A stretch of 32,054 nucleotides of DNA from an uncultured Bulleidia sp. (GTDB lineage Bacteria > Bacillota_I > Bacilli_A > Erysipelotrichales > Erysipelotrichaceae). Of the stretch, positions 1 to 6,781 are shown one piece after another. Position 1 is the first letter of the stretch, and each line of letters opens with the position of its first letter. The translations under genes were made by a program, and so were the position numbers. The stretch is from the NCBI GenBank assembly GCA_934757945.1, contig CAKVLT010000017.1, positions 1 to 32,054 of the forward strand, written 5' to 3'. Below the pieces are notes generated by a model. It saw only the letters and a program-made list of their open reading frames with translations, did not search any database and was not told where the DNA came from.

Positions 1-127
1 GTTTATGACAGTGAATAGACTGGAAATCTTCCAGCTCTTTTAAACATTCTTTATGGTAGTTATGTTTGGATGAAGATTTTCTGGAAAGGATGTATTCCAG
101 ATATTCCTGTTTTTCTTTTTCATTCAT
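1..127 (-). CDS. Small ORF running off the left edge, function unknown (N-terminal part)
   Basis: An open frame begins with ATG at 127 and stays open for 42 codons to the window edge. It encodes a highly charged, Lys/Glu-rich start (MNEKEKQEYLEYILSRKSSS...). Its ATG overlaps the queA stop codon by 8 bases, so it would be the third gene of the tgt-queA transcript. There is no Shine-Dalgarno sequence upstream of the ATG, which suggests translational coupling with queA. I recognise no family in the 42 visible residues. The alternative is that the frame is open by chance, but codon use resembles its neighbours and the tight overlap favours a real gene. Confidence 0.5.
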   Translation of the reverse strand, partial: MNEKEKQEYLEYILSRKSSSKHNYHKECLKELEDFQSIHCHK

Positions 128-1166
128 GTGTCAGGAACATGCAGTCACCGAAAGAGAAAAATCTGTATTTTTCTTTGACTGCTTCTTTATAGGCGGACAT
201 GATGAAATCGTATCCTCCAAGAGCACTGATCATCATCAGCAGGGTACTCTTTGGTAAATGGAAGTTTGTTAACATGCCGTCAATTGTGTGATAGGTATAT
301 CCAGGATAGATAAATAGTCTTGTTTCAAGAGAACATTCCTTGAAACATCCGTAGGTATTCCATACAGACTCTAAAGTTCTGACGCTTGTAGTTCCTACAG
401 CAATGATTCTTCTGTGCTCTTTTTTTGCGGCGTTCAGAATATCTGCTGCTTCTTTGCTCATATAGCAGACTTCGGCATGCATGACGTGGTCGCTGACATG
501 TTCAGTGTCCATAGGTCTGAATGTCCCAAGACCTACATGTAAAGTGACATCTACGATAGTGACACCTTTGTCTTTCAGTTTCTGAAAAATTTCTTCTGTA
601 AAGTGAAGACCTGCAGTAGGTGCTGCGGCACTTCCTTCTACTTTGGAATACACTGTCTGATATCTTTCAGGGTCGTTTAATTTCTCATGAATGTAGGGAG
701 GAAGCGGTACTTCACCAAGCTGTTCAAGAATCTCATTAAAGATACCAGAATAGATCATTTTGAATTTACGGATGCCTTTGTCACCTATTTCTGTACATTG
801 TGCTTTTAAACGACCATCATGGAAGGAGATGATGGTTCCAACTTTTACGACATGGGCATTACCTACAAGACATTCCCAGATATCATTTTCCATCTGTCTT
901 AACAGTAATACTTCCACATGGGCACCAGTCTGTTCCTTGGTGCCGTAAAGTCTTGCAGGAAGTACTCTTGTGTTATTGCGTACTAAGACATCTCCCTCGT
1001 GAAAATAGTCAGTGATATCATAAAAATGGCGATGTTCCAGTGTCTGAGAATCCATGTGAACGACCATCATTCTGGAATTCTTTCTGTTAGGTAACGGTGT
1101 CTGAGCAATCAGCTCATGAGGAAGGTCGTAATCAAAATCACTAGTTTTAATATCATCTAAATTCAT
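120..1166 (-). CDS. queA: S-adenosylmethionine:tRNA ribosyltransferase-isomerase
   Basis: QueA moves the ribosyl part of SAM onto 7-aminomethyl-7-deazaguanine at tRNA position 34 and isomerises it to epoxyqueuosine. The family signature runs through the protein: DFDYDLPHELIAQTPL near the start, NNTRVLPARL, PTAGLHFT, HVGLGTFRP, GTTSVRTLES and MLTNFHLPKSTLLMMISALGG near the C-terminus. At 348 residues it has the usual length. The frame can be read from a TTG at 1190 inside tgt, but AAAGAGG lies upstream of the ATG at 1166, just 4 bases after the tgt stop, and homologues begin shortly before KTSDFDYDLP, so 1166 is chosen. It is the second gene of a tgt-queA operon, with no promoter visible between them. 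Confidence 0.97.
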   Translation of the reverse strand: MNLDDIKTSDFDYDLPHELIAQTPLPNRKNSRMMVVHMDSQTLEHRHFYDITDYFHEGDVLVRNNTRVLPARLYGTKEQTGAHVEVLLLRQMENDIWECLVGNAHVVKVGTIISFHDGRLKAQCTEIGDKGIRKFKMIYSGIFNEILEQLGEVPLPPYIHEKLNDPERYQTVYSKVEGSAAAPTAGLHFTEEIFQKLKDKGVTIVDVTLHVGLGTFRPMDTEHVSDHVMHAEVCYMSKEAADILNAAKKEHRRIIAVGTTSVRTLESVWNTYGCFKECSLETRLFIYPGYTYHTIDGMLTNFHLPKSTLLMMISALGGYDFIMSAYKEAVKEKYRFFSFGDCMFLTHE

Positions 1167-1170
1167 ATTT

Positions 1171-2304
1171 TTAAAAACCTCTTTGATCAAATTTCATAGT
1201 GGATAGTACTTCTTGTTTAAAATCATTGAATCTGTCCTGTCTGATGGCTTCTCTTGCGTCTTCCATCAGTTTCAACAGAAAGCGTACATTATGAATAGAC
1301 ATCAGTCTGGAACCAAATCCTTCTTTTGTGCGTACAAGATGATTCAGATATGCTCTTGTATAGTTTTTACATGTATAACAGTCACACAGAGGATCAAGAG
1401 CAGTAAAGTCTTCTTTGTACTGAGGACGGCGAATTGTAATACGTCCTTCACTGGTCATCAGATTGCCATGTCTTGCAAGACGGGTAGGAAGAACACAGTC
1501 GCACATATCGATATTCATGGAGACTGCCTCCAGCAGGTCATTGACAGCACCTACCCCCATCAGGTATCTTGGTTTTTCAAACGGAAGTTTTTCACTGGAC
1601 ATTTTTACCATACGATACATGGTTTCCTTGTCTTCGCCAACAGAGGTACCGCCGATGGCATAACCATCAAAATCCATTTCCACAAGTTTTTCCGCACAGT
1701 ATTCTCTTAAATCAGGATAGTCACCACCCTGTACAATACCAAATAATGCCTGTACATCATGTCTTGTGTTTGCCTGTTTTCCTCTTTCGGCCCATCTTAA
1801 AGTTCTTTCCATGGAATTTTTAGCATATTCATACGTGGCAGGGAAAGGAATACACTCGTCAAAAGACATCATGATGTCTGCTCCGATTTTGTTCTGAATC
1901 TGAATGGATTTTTCAGGGGACAGGAACAGCTTATCACCATTTAAAGTGTTTTTGAAATAGACACCTTCCTCTGTAATCTTTCTTGTGTCAGACAGGGAAA
2001 ATACCTGGAATCCTCCGGAGTCTGTTAACATCGGCCCATGGTAATTCATAAATTTCTGAACCCCACCTGCTTTATCTACGATATCTTCTCCAGGTCTTAG
2101 CCATAAGTGGTATGTATTGGCTAAAACAATACCACTGTTCATGGCATATAATTCTTCCGGAGAAATGAATTTAACAGTTGCCTGTGTACCGACAGGCATG
2201 AAGATAGGCGTTTCCACATCTCCATGAGGAGTGTGTAAAATACCTGTTCTGGCGCCGGATTGTTTGCATATATGTGTAATTTCAAAACGAATAGGACTGG
2301 ACAT
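1171..2304 (-). CDS. tgt: tRNA-guanine transglycosylase (queuosine biosynthesis)
   Basis: Bacterial TGT exchanges guanine-34 of GUN-anticodon tRNAs (Asn, Asp, His, Tyr) for preQ1. At 377 residues it is full length. DSGGFQVFSL carries the substrate-binding Asp95, and CDCVLPTRLARHG carries Asp269, the expected covalent nucleophile. The zinc site is complete: Cys307, Cys309, Cys312 and His338, with the 26-residue spacing between last Cys and His seen in E. coli Tgt. GAGG precedes the ATG, 11 bases away. The gene leads the tgt-queA operon from its own extended -10 promoter, divergent from the membrane protein gene at 2379. Confidence 0.98.
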   Translation of the reverse strand: MSSPIRFEITHICKQSGARTGILHTPHGDVETPIFMPVGTQATVKFISPEELYAMNSGIVLANTYHLWLRPGEDIVDKAGGVQKFMNYHGPMLTDSGGFQVFSLSDTRKITEEGVYFKNTLNGDKLFLSPEKSIQIQNKIGADIMMSFDECIPFPATYEYAKNSMERTLRWAERGKQANTRHDVQALFGIVQGGDYPDLREYCAEKLVEMDFDGYAIGGTSVGEDKETMYRMVKMSSEKLPFEKPRYLMGVGAVNDLLEAVSMNIDMCDCVLPTRLARHGNLMTSEGRITIRRPQYKEDFTALDPLCDCYTCKNYTRAYLNHLVRTKEGFGSRLMSIHNVRFLLKLMEDAREAIRQDRFNDFKQEVLSTMKFDQRGF

Positions 2305-2334
2305 AGATATAAAAACCTCATTTCTTGCTCGTAC

Positions 2335-2343
2335 AGTATAGCA
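2335..2343 (-). promoter_or_regulatory. Extended -10 promoter of tgt-queA
   Basis: Read on the minus strand, TGC-TATACT (2343 to 2335) forms an extended -10 element with no good -35. Transcription would begin near 2328, giving a leader of about 24 bases that holds the GAGG ribosome site of tgt. It stands back to back with the extended -10 at 2361-2369. Confidence 0.6.
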
Positions 2344-2360
2344 GAATTCTTACTAAACGG

Positions 2361-2369
2361 TGGTATAAT
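2361..2369 (+). promoter_or_regulatory. Extended -10 promoter, predicted leaderless transcript
   Basis: TGG-TATAAT is a consensus extended -10 element with the hexamer at 2364-2369. The ATG of the next gene starts at 2379, only 9 bases after the hexamer, so transcription should begin at or within about three bases of the start codon. The intervening bases hold no ribosome site. Confidence 0.65.
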
Positions 2370-2378
2370 TCAAGTACT

Positions 2379-2837
2379 ATGAAATCACAGTATATAAAAA
2401 TCAGAAATGTTCCTGAAGAAATCAGAAAAAAATCTGTCGCCGTACATGTTAAGCCATGGGTATTATTAGATTTATGCCTTGCTGTAAGTATAGCTTTACT
2501 GATTATTCGTTCCTATATGGCAGGTGTTGTGCTTCCAATTATTATTCTTACGGTGTTTGCTCTTGTGGTGATGCCTGATCGCATCCTGGTGCAGTTTACT
2601 CCGGAGTATCTTATTATGTATAACAAAGAGGACAGAACGGAATGCACTTTGATTTACTGGGATGAAATCGTAAACTGGAAATATGAATATCATACATCGG
2701 TAGATCTTTTGAAGGTGACCACTGTAGATGATAATACGGAAAGTGTGGAGATGTATTCCAAATGGGGTGTACGTAAATTCATGAACCTGTATGCCCCTGG
2801 TAAGGAGGTGAAACGTAATGCCGGTAAGAAAAAATAG
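2379..2837 (+). CDS. Small membrane protein with cytoplasmic PH-like tail, function unknown
   Basis: A 152-residue protein beginning MKSQYIKIRN. Two hydrophobic stretches (roughly residues 27-45 and 48-65, with a short turn between) form a membrane hairpin. The rest (about 70-150) looks like a beta-rich bacterial PH-like domain, with RILVQFTPEYLIMYN, WDEIVNWKYEY and a closing KWGVRKFMNLY. An in-frame extension to 2325 exists, but the promoter at 2361-2369 lies inside it, so ATG 2379 is chosen. There is no Shine-Dalgarno sequence. The 3' end overlaps the arsR-type gene by 20 bases, so the two are probably cotranscribed and translationally coupled. The PH-like assignment is inferred from pattern only. 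Confidence 0.75.
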   Translation: MKSQYIKIRNVPEEIRKKSVAVHVKPWVLLDLCLAVSIALLIIRSYMAGVVLPIIILTVFALVVMPDRILVQFTPEYLIMYNKEDRTECTLIYWDEIVNWKYEYHTSVDLLKVTTVDDNTESVEMYSKWGVRKFMNLYAPGKEVKRNAGKKK

Positions 2838-3165
2838 TAAAGAAGTTCTCAGCGATGAACTAGAAGCCTGCCGTAAAGAAATGTTGCAGGAAAAAGAATA
2901 TGACGATATGAGTATGATTTTTGAAATGTTTGGAGACAGCACCAGACTGAAAATCATGAATGCTTTATTTGTTAAAGAGCTATGTGTATCAGATCTGGCG
3001 GCATTGCTGGAAATGAGTCACAGTGCTATTTCTCATCAGCTTGGTTCTTTAAAGAAAACCAAACTGGTGACTTCAAGAAAAAAAGGCAAGAATGTGTATT
3101 ATTCCATGGCGGATGATCATATTAAGAATATTTATAAAATGGCTCTGGACCATATCCGAGAATAA
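2818..3165 (+). CDS. ArsR/SmtB-family metal-sensing repressor, alpha-5 zinc site type
   Basis: A 115-residue winged-helix regulator. The recognition region is LCVSDLAALLEMSHSAISHQLGSLKK (residues 55-80) and the wing is GKNVYYS. Asp99, His101, His112 and Glu115 match exactly the D-x-H...H-x2-E spacing of the inter-subunit alpha-5 zinc site of SmtB-like sensors; Glu115 is the last residue. The alpha-3 site found in CadC-like sensors is absent, because ELCVSDL has only Cys56 where those have CxC. AAGGAGGTG gives a strong ribosome site for ATG 2818. The only gene cotranscribed with it is the small membrane protein; no transporter or metallothionein is adjacent. Zinc or cobalt sensing is inferred from the ligands. 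Confidence 0.9.
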   Translation: MPVRKNSKEVLSDELEACRKEMLQEKEYDDMSMIFEMFGDSTRLKIMNALFVKELCVSDLAALLEMSHSAISHQLGSLKKTKLVTSRKKGKNVYYSMADDHIKNIYKMALDHIRE

Positions 3166-3188
3166 ACAGGAAAATCCTGTTTTTTTTT
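3164..3188 (+). terminator. Intrinsic terminator after the arsR-type gene
   Basis: AAACAGGA (3164-3171) pairs with TCCTGTTT (3175-3182) across a 3-base loop, and an eight-T run follows. It overlaps the stop codon. Confidence 0.9.
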
Positions 3189-3205
3189 CTTTTTGGCAGA
3201 CTTTT

Positions 3206-3234
3206 TTTACATGTGATAGAATATTGGGTATATT
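3206..3234 (+). promoter_or_regulatory. Promoter of the truncated MocR-like gene
   Basis: TTTACA (3206-3211), a 17-base spacer and TATATT (3229-3234) form a sigma-A-like promoter. An overlapping alternative is TTGGCA (3193-3198), an 18-base spacer and TAGAAT (3217-3222). Either gives a leader reaching GAAGGA ahead of ATG 3270. Confidence 0.5.
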
Positions 3235-3269
3235 GGGATGGCTGTAAGTGAGAAGAAGGATAAGACCAG

Positions 3270-4307
3270 ATGAAAAATTATGCGTATGTAAAAGTATATG
3301 AGAGTATCCGAGATCAGATTGTGCACGGGGCGTATCCTTTACGTTCCTGCTTACATTCCAAAAGGGTTCTTGCCAAAGAATATCATGTTTCCAAAATAAC
3401 GGTTGAACATGCTTTGGATCTTCTGGTGGAAGAAGGATATATTCTTCCTCAGGAAAGAGTGGGGTACAGAGTTATTTATAAAGAAGAGTCTGTGTTCCCG
3501 GTTTCTTCCATAAATGTTGATAATACTCCTGCTGAAAGAAATGAGTCTTCTTATTTTCCTTATTCCGTCTATGCTAAAACAGTCAGGCAGGTATTATCCT
3601 GTTATCAGGAAAAAGTTTTATCTGCTTCTCCTATGCAGGGAAATCTGGAATTGCGTACAGCTATTAAAAACTATCTTGCCAGAAGCAGAAATATTTTTGT
3701 GCAGGAAGATCAGATAGTTATCGGAGCAGGAAGTGAATCTTTTTATCCAAGAATTGTGGAGCTGTTTGGAAGAAGTGTTGTGTATGGGATAGAGTCTCCA
3801 GGATATGAAAAGGTGGAAAAGGGTTATTTAAAACAGGGGGTGCGTATTGACAGACTTCAACTGGGAAATCAGGGTATTTTACAGACAGAGCTGCACAGAA
3901 CACCGTCAAAGGTGTTGCATGTGACACCTTTCTACTCCTATCCAACAAATATCAGTGCTTCTGCTTTTAAGCGCCAGGAATATCTTGACTGGGCTGCAAG
4001 AACAGATGGTATTTTGATTGAAGATGACTATGCCAGCGAATTTCTTCCTTCGGCACATGTATTGAAAACATTGTTTTCAGAAGATACAGAAGGCAGGGTG
4101 ATCTACATGAACAGTTTTCATAAAACCATCTCTCCTTCCATTCGTGTCAGTTATATGGTATTGCCTGCAAATAAAGTACAGAAATACATGGAAATCTGGA
4201 AATATCACTCAGCTCAGGTATCTACTTTAGATCAGTTGGTTATTGCTGATTTACTGAACAGTGGAAATTTTGAAAGAAATTTAAACAGATTGCGAAAAAA
4301 GAAATAA
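3270..4307 (+). pseudogene. MocR/PdxR-type GntR-aminotransferase regulator, C-terminally truncated
   Basis: Residues 1-75 form a GntR winged helix (YESIRDQIVHGAYP, LAKEYHVSKITVEHALDLLVEEGYI). A type-I aminotransferase-like domain follows, with PMQGNLELRTAIKNYLARSR, the PLP-region motif EDDYASEF and the Schiff-base Lys in NSFHKTISPSIR. Family members are about 450-490 residues; this one stops at 345, right after NLNRLRKKK, so the small C-terminal aminotransferase subdomain is missing. Reading the other frames past the stop shows no continuation, so the cause is a 3' deletion and not a simple frameshift in the nearby A-run. The DNA-binding part and PLP lysine are intact, so a shortened regulator might still be made. 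In the family such proteins control vitamin B6 or amino-acid genes; no pdx genes are nearby. Confidence 0.8.
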
Positions 4308-4333
4308 TGTAACAAACTTTCGCTTTTGTTACA
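4308..4333. repeat. Nine-base perfect inverted repeat between the truncated regulator and the PPase-like gene
   Basis: TGTAACAAA (4308-4316) and TTTGTTACA (4325-4333) are exact inverted repeats around an 8-base centre. They start right after the stop codon and end 5 bases before the -35 box of the next gene. No T-run follows, so it is not a standard terminator. An operator or a remnant RNA hairpin is possible. Confidence 0.6.
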
Positions 4334-4338
4334 AAGTG

Positions 4339-4366
4339 TTTACAGGCATAATAAAAGAAGTATAAT
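4339..4366 (+). promoter_or_regulatory. Promoter of the pyrophosphatase-like gene
   Basis: TTTACA (4339-4344), a 16-base spacer and a perfect TATAAT (4361-4366). The start would be near 4373, leaving a leader of about 12 bases with the GAGG at 4375-4378. Confidence 0.7.
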
Positions 4367-4384
4367 TGTTGTAGTGAGGTGCAC

Positions 4385-4777
4385 ATGATTGATTATGAAA
4401 ATAATGCCTTTTTCTGGCAGAAGGTAGAAACGTTGTTGCTGTCTGGAAATTTGAAAATGGAAAAAAAGAAGGGAGATGTACATTCTACTTTTGGTAATCT
4501 GATTTATCCAACAGATTACGGTCATCTTGTAGATGCTAAAGGTGCAGGAGAATATGGTGTTTCTGTCTATGTAGGAACTGGAAACCATATGGAAATCAGT
4601 GCTTTGGTAGTTGCAGTGGATATTCTGACAAAAGAACTGGATGTGAAAATGCTTGTCGGTTGCAACGATGACGAAATTGAAGATGTACTGCGTTTCCTGA
4701 ATCAGACAGATTATCAGAAAACTGTATTGATTCGTAAGGGAAATCATATTCCTTCCTGGGGTTTCACAGATAATTGA
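4385..4777 (+). CDS. Inorganic-pyrophosphatase-fold protein lacking the catalytic Asp cluster
   Basis: A 130-residue protein with the frame of family I soluble pyrophosphatase: NLIYPTDYGHL matches the YPxxYG strand, VYVG and ISALVVAVD the core barrel, ELDVKMLVG the D-x-K segment, and VLIRKG the C-terminal helix. The hallmark metal-binding D-x-D-x-x-D loop is replaced by GAGEYGV, so true pyrophosphatase activity is doubtful, although the later Asp-x-Lys pair is kept. It is also shorter than the usual 170-180 residues. GAGG lies 6 bases before ATG 4385; a GTG two codons earlier is less well placed. It may be a binding or regulatory relative. The fold call is from motifs only. Confidence 0.75.
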   Translation: MIDYENNAFFWQKVETLLLSGNLKMEKKKGDVHSTFGNLIYPTDYGHLVDAKGAGEYGVSVYVGTGNHMEISALVVAVDILTKELDVKMLVGCNDDEIEDVLRFLNQTDYQKTVLIRKGNHIPSWGFTDN

Positions 4778-4779
4778 TG

Positions 4780-4804
4780 AAAAGAGCTGTGGCTCTTTTT
4801 TTTT
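4780..4804 (+). terminator. Intrinsic terminator of the PPase-like gene
   Basis: AAAAGAGC (4780-4787) pairs with GCTCTTTT (4792-4799) around the loop TGTG, and the T-run continues to 4804. Confidence 0.9.
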
Positions 4805-4812
4805 GTGCCCGT

Positions 4813-4840
4813 AAAAAAACACACCTGTTTATCAGGTGTG
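4813..4840 (-). terminator. Intrinsic terminator of the aminotransferase gene
   Basis: Read on the minus strand, CACACCTG and CAGGTGTG (4840-4833 with 4827-4820) form an 8-pair stem with a 5-base loop, followed by seven T (4819-4813). Confidence 0.9.
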
Positions 4841-4848
4841 TAAAGAAA

Positions 4849-6084
4849 TTACATAAAAGACTCTTCAATAGCTTTCATTTTTGCAGCAAGTCCTTTTACT
4901 TTGGATAAAGGTAAGGAACATACAGCCACACGGATACCGTGATTAACTTTTACGGTATAAATGTGATTTTCCATAAAGGCTTCATGAATCTTGTTGCCTG
5001 TGATATTATCTTCAATACGTAATGTCACAAAGAAACCTTCTTTATATGGATAGACATCCAGATTTGCCTGTTTTGCTTCATCCAGGAATAAAGCAGATCT
5101 TGCTTTCATGAGATCAATATATTTCTGTTTTTCCTTCAGGAAATTTTTTCTTCCTTCAGTGACAATCCATGTGAAGTTTTCCATGGCAGCATTAGGTGTA
5201 TTGGACCATGTCGCTCTGGCTTTCTTTTCCATGATGATTTCCACATCACGTACATCCTTCTGTCTGTTTGCTAATAATACGGCTGCACCGCAACGTAATC
5301 CGTAAGATGTCAGAGTTTTACTGCAGGAGAAACAGATTTCTATAAAGACATTATCAGAAAGATTCTTAAAATTCTGCATATATGCACGTGCTTCTTCAGC
5401 AGGTTTATTGGAGTAGTCAATATAGGCTATATCGTTGATAAGAATAACAGAATTGGTTTTGGAGACTTCATTCAGGTAGGCGATTACATCTGCCCATTCT
5501 TCACTTGTTAAACTGTAACCTGTAGGATTGTGACATGGATCGTTGATAACGATAACGATACGATCCTGTGTATCTTTAATACTCTCCACCTGTTCTTTTA
5601 AAGATTTCAGATTGAAGTGATCACCATCGAAGTTTTTATAGGTAATGGATCGAAGATTATTTTCATGAGCCATTAATTTATATGACCCCCAGGCAATTTC
5701 AGGAATGATGATAGTTTCACCTTCATCCAGAAATGTGGTAAATCCAATGGAAATGGCACCGGATCCTCCTGGAGTAGCAATGACGGAATGTGGCATATCC
5801 AGATGCTGTCCTTCTGTAACCCAAGCGTATACCTGTTCTCTGTATCCAGGATTTCCGGAAAAACTTGCAGCATAGGCAGCTTTGGTTCTGTGGTCAATGG
5901 CATCATAATGATTAAATACGGTGTCCAGAGCTACCAGAGTTCCATCTTCACCATACAAAGATCCAATGGTCGCATCTACGACAAGATCTGGATTGTTTTG
6001 TTTGTCCTGTTTTGCTTTGGCAACGATAGAGAATACAGTATCAACGATTGGTGTCAGATCTGCACTGTGTTTAGTAAATGGCAT
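4849..6084 (-). CDS. Class I/II PLP-dependent aminotransferase
   Basis: A 411-residue fold-type I aminotransferase. GGSGAI (about 106-111) binds the cofactor phosphate. NDPCHNPTGYSL (181-192) contains the Asn that stacks near PLP, INDIAYIDY (216-224) the Asp contacting the pyridine nitrogen, and SCSKTLTSYGLR (253-264) the Schiff-base Lys256 and phosphate-binding Arg264. GIRVAVCSLP near the C-terminus holds the Arg expected to bind the substrate carboxylate. GNPGYREQVYAW resembles aspartate/aromatic aminotransferases of the TyrB/AspC type, but substrate choice cannot be read from sequence. AGGAGG precedes ATG 6084. It is a single-gene transcript with its own promoter and terminator. Confidence 0.92.
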   Translation of the reverse strand: MPFTKHSADLTPIVDTVFSIVAKAKQDKQNNPDLVVDATIGSLYGEDGTLVALDTVFNHYDAIDHRTKAAYAASFSGNPGYREQVYAWVTEGQHLDMPHSVIATPGGSGAISIGFTTFLDEGETIIIPEIAWGSYKLMAHENNLRSITYKNFDGDHFNLKSLKEQVESIKDTQDRIVIVINDPCHNPTGYSLTSEEWADVIAYLNEVSKTNSVILINDIAYIDYSNKPAEEARAYMQNFKNLSDNVFIEICFSCSKTLTSYGLRCGAAVLLANRQKDVRDVEIIMEKKARATWSNTPNAAMENFTWIVTEGRKNFLKEKQKYIDLMKARSALFLDEAKQANLDVYPYKEGFFVTLRIEDNITGNKIHEAFMENHIYTVKVNHGIRVAVCSLPLSKVKGLAAKMKAIEESFM

Positions 6085-6116
6085 ATTTTCATCCTCCTGG
6101 AAATATTACGTTTCAA

Positions 6117-6146
6117 ATTATATCACCACAAAGAAAAAAGTCGCAA
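6117..6146 (-). promoter_or_regulatory. Promoter of the aminotransferase gene, nested in the folT terminator
   Basis: On the minus strand TTGCGA (6146-6141), an 18-base spacer and TATAAT (6122-6117). The -35 box lies in the downstream arm and the spacer in the T-run of the folT terminator hairpin, so one stretch of DNA serves both purposes. Confidence 0.55.
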
Positions 6147-6158
6147 AATTTGCGACTT
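6132..6158 (-). terminator. Intrinsic terminator of folT
   Basis: AAGTCGCA (6158-6151) pairs with TGCGACTT (6145-6138) around a 5-base loop, followed by a T-run (6139-6134) on the minus strand. It overlaps the folT stop codon at 6159-6157. Confidence 0.88.
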
Positions 6159-6732
6159 ATTTCCAGGAAACAGGTACAGACTGTGATTTGATCAGCTGTT
6201 TTCTGGATAAAACAGGTATCAGCAGATTGAATACAAGAACAAGCAAAACGACCTGAATTGGGAAGAGTGTTGTATTCTTGATGAAACTCTTCGTGGCATA
6301 GTAAAGATAGGCTTTGCTTTTACCTGTTATAATCCAGTTCCAGAATGAACCGATGCAGACGTTGACCACGTAAGAAGATAACAGTTTTGCCAGCAGGATA
6401 TTCAGTATGGTAATTTTCTTCTCATAAAAGAAGAATGCATAACTCAAAATACCCAGAACAGCACTGAGAGTATAGCCTGCAAAGAAGCCATAAGGACTTG
6501 GAAACAGCATAAATTCCAGAATATCTTCTGCAAAGGCAAATACGCTACCGGCAACCGGTCCGAATAAAGCACCGGATAATGCGACCAGAACAAAACTCAG
6601 AGAAACGTTGAGATTGATACCGACCGGAACAGAGAACCTTGAGCAAATAATTCTTAAAGCTAAGAAAAATGCCATAAGTGCCAGCCACTTTGTTGAATGC
6701 AGCTTTTCTTTAGATGACTTCCAAATATTCAT
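6157..6732 (-). CDS. folT: Folate-family ECF transporter S component (FolT)
   Basis: A 191-residue, very hydrophobic protein with about six membrane segments. The FolT-type S-component signature is visible: LALMAFFLALRIICSRFSVPVG, LSFVLVALSGALFGPVAGS, then SPYGFFAGYTLSAVLG. S components give substrate specificity to an energy-coupling module (EcfAA'T) encoded elsewhere. The call is strongly supported by the tetrahydrofolate riboswitch in its leader. GAAAGGAGG before ATG 6732 is the start used here; an upstream GTG at 6756 would swallow the ribosome site. The ribosome site is half of a hairpin with an anti-SD arm, so translation is probably controlled. Confidence 0.9.
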   Translation of the reverse strand: MNIWKSSKEKLHSTKWLALMAFFLALRIICSRFSVPVGINLNVSLSFVLVALSGALFGPVAGSVFAFAEDILEFMLFPSPYGFFAGYTLSAVLGILSYAFFFYEKKITILNILLAKLLSSYVVNVCIGSFWNWIITGKSKAYLYYATKSFIKNTTLFPIQVVLLVLVFNLLIPVLSRKQLIKSQSVPVSWK

Positions 6733-6741
6733 AATATAAAA

Positions 6742-6771
6742 ACCTCCTTTCACCAAGCCTGTGAAGGAGGT
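6742..6771 (-). promoter_or_regulatory. RBS-sequestering hairpin (riboswitch expression platform) of folT
   Basis: On the minus strand ACCTCCTTCAC (6771-6761) can pair with GTGAAAGGAGGT (6753-6742), with one bulged A and a 7-base loop. This buries the only Shine-Dalgarno sequence of folT. It lies just downstream of the THF aptamer and has no T-run, which points to translational and not transcriptional control. Confidence 0.75.
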
Positions 6772-6781
6772 CTATTCACGT

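Noticed and set aside
1213..1710. 165-codon plus-strand frame opposite tgt
   Set aside because: It lies wholly antisense to a clear tgt with all catalytic residues; it has no ribosome site and a composition typical of reverse-strand shadows.
2496..2957. 153-codon minus-strand frame across the membrane protein and arsR genes
   Set aside because: Antisense to two coupled genes with good starts and recognisable motifs; no plausible start signal or family pattern.
4308..4333. Intrinsic terminator of the MocR-like gene
   Set aside because: The stem is AT-rich and no T-run follows, so it is listed as an inverted repeat.
4295..4380. Frameshift in the A-run at the end of the MocR-like gene
   Set aside because: Adding or removing one base gives no aminotransferase-like continuation in any frame, so a simple slip does not restore the protein; a deletion explains it better.
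4340..4822. 160-codon minus-strand frame over the PPase-like gene
   Set aside because: Antisense to the gene with the better promoter, ribosome site and fold motifs, and it runs through a terminator hairpin.
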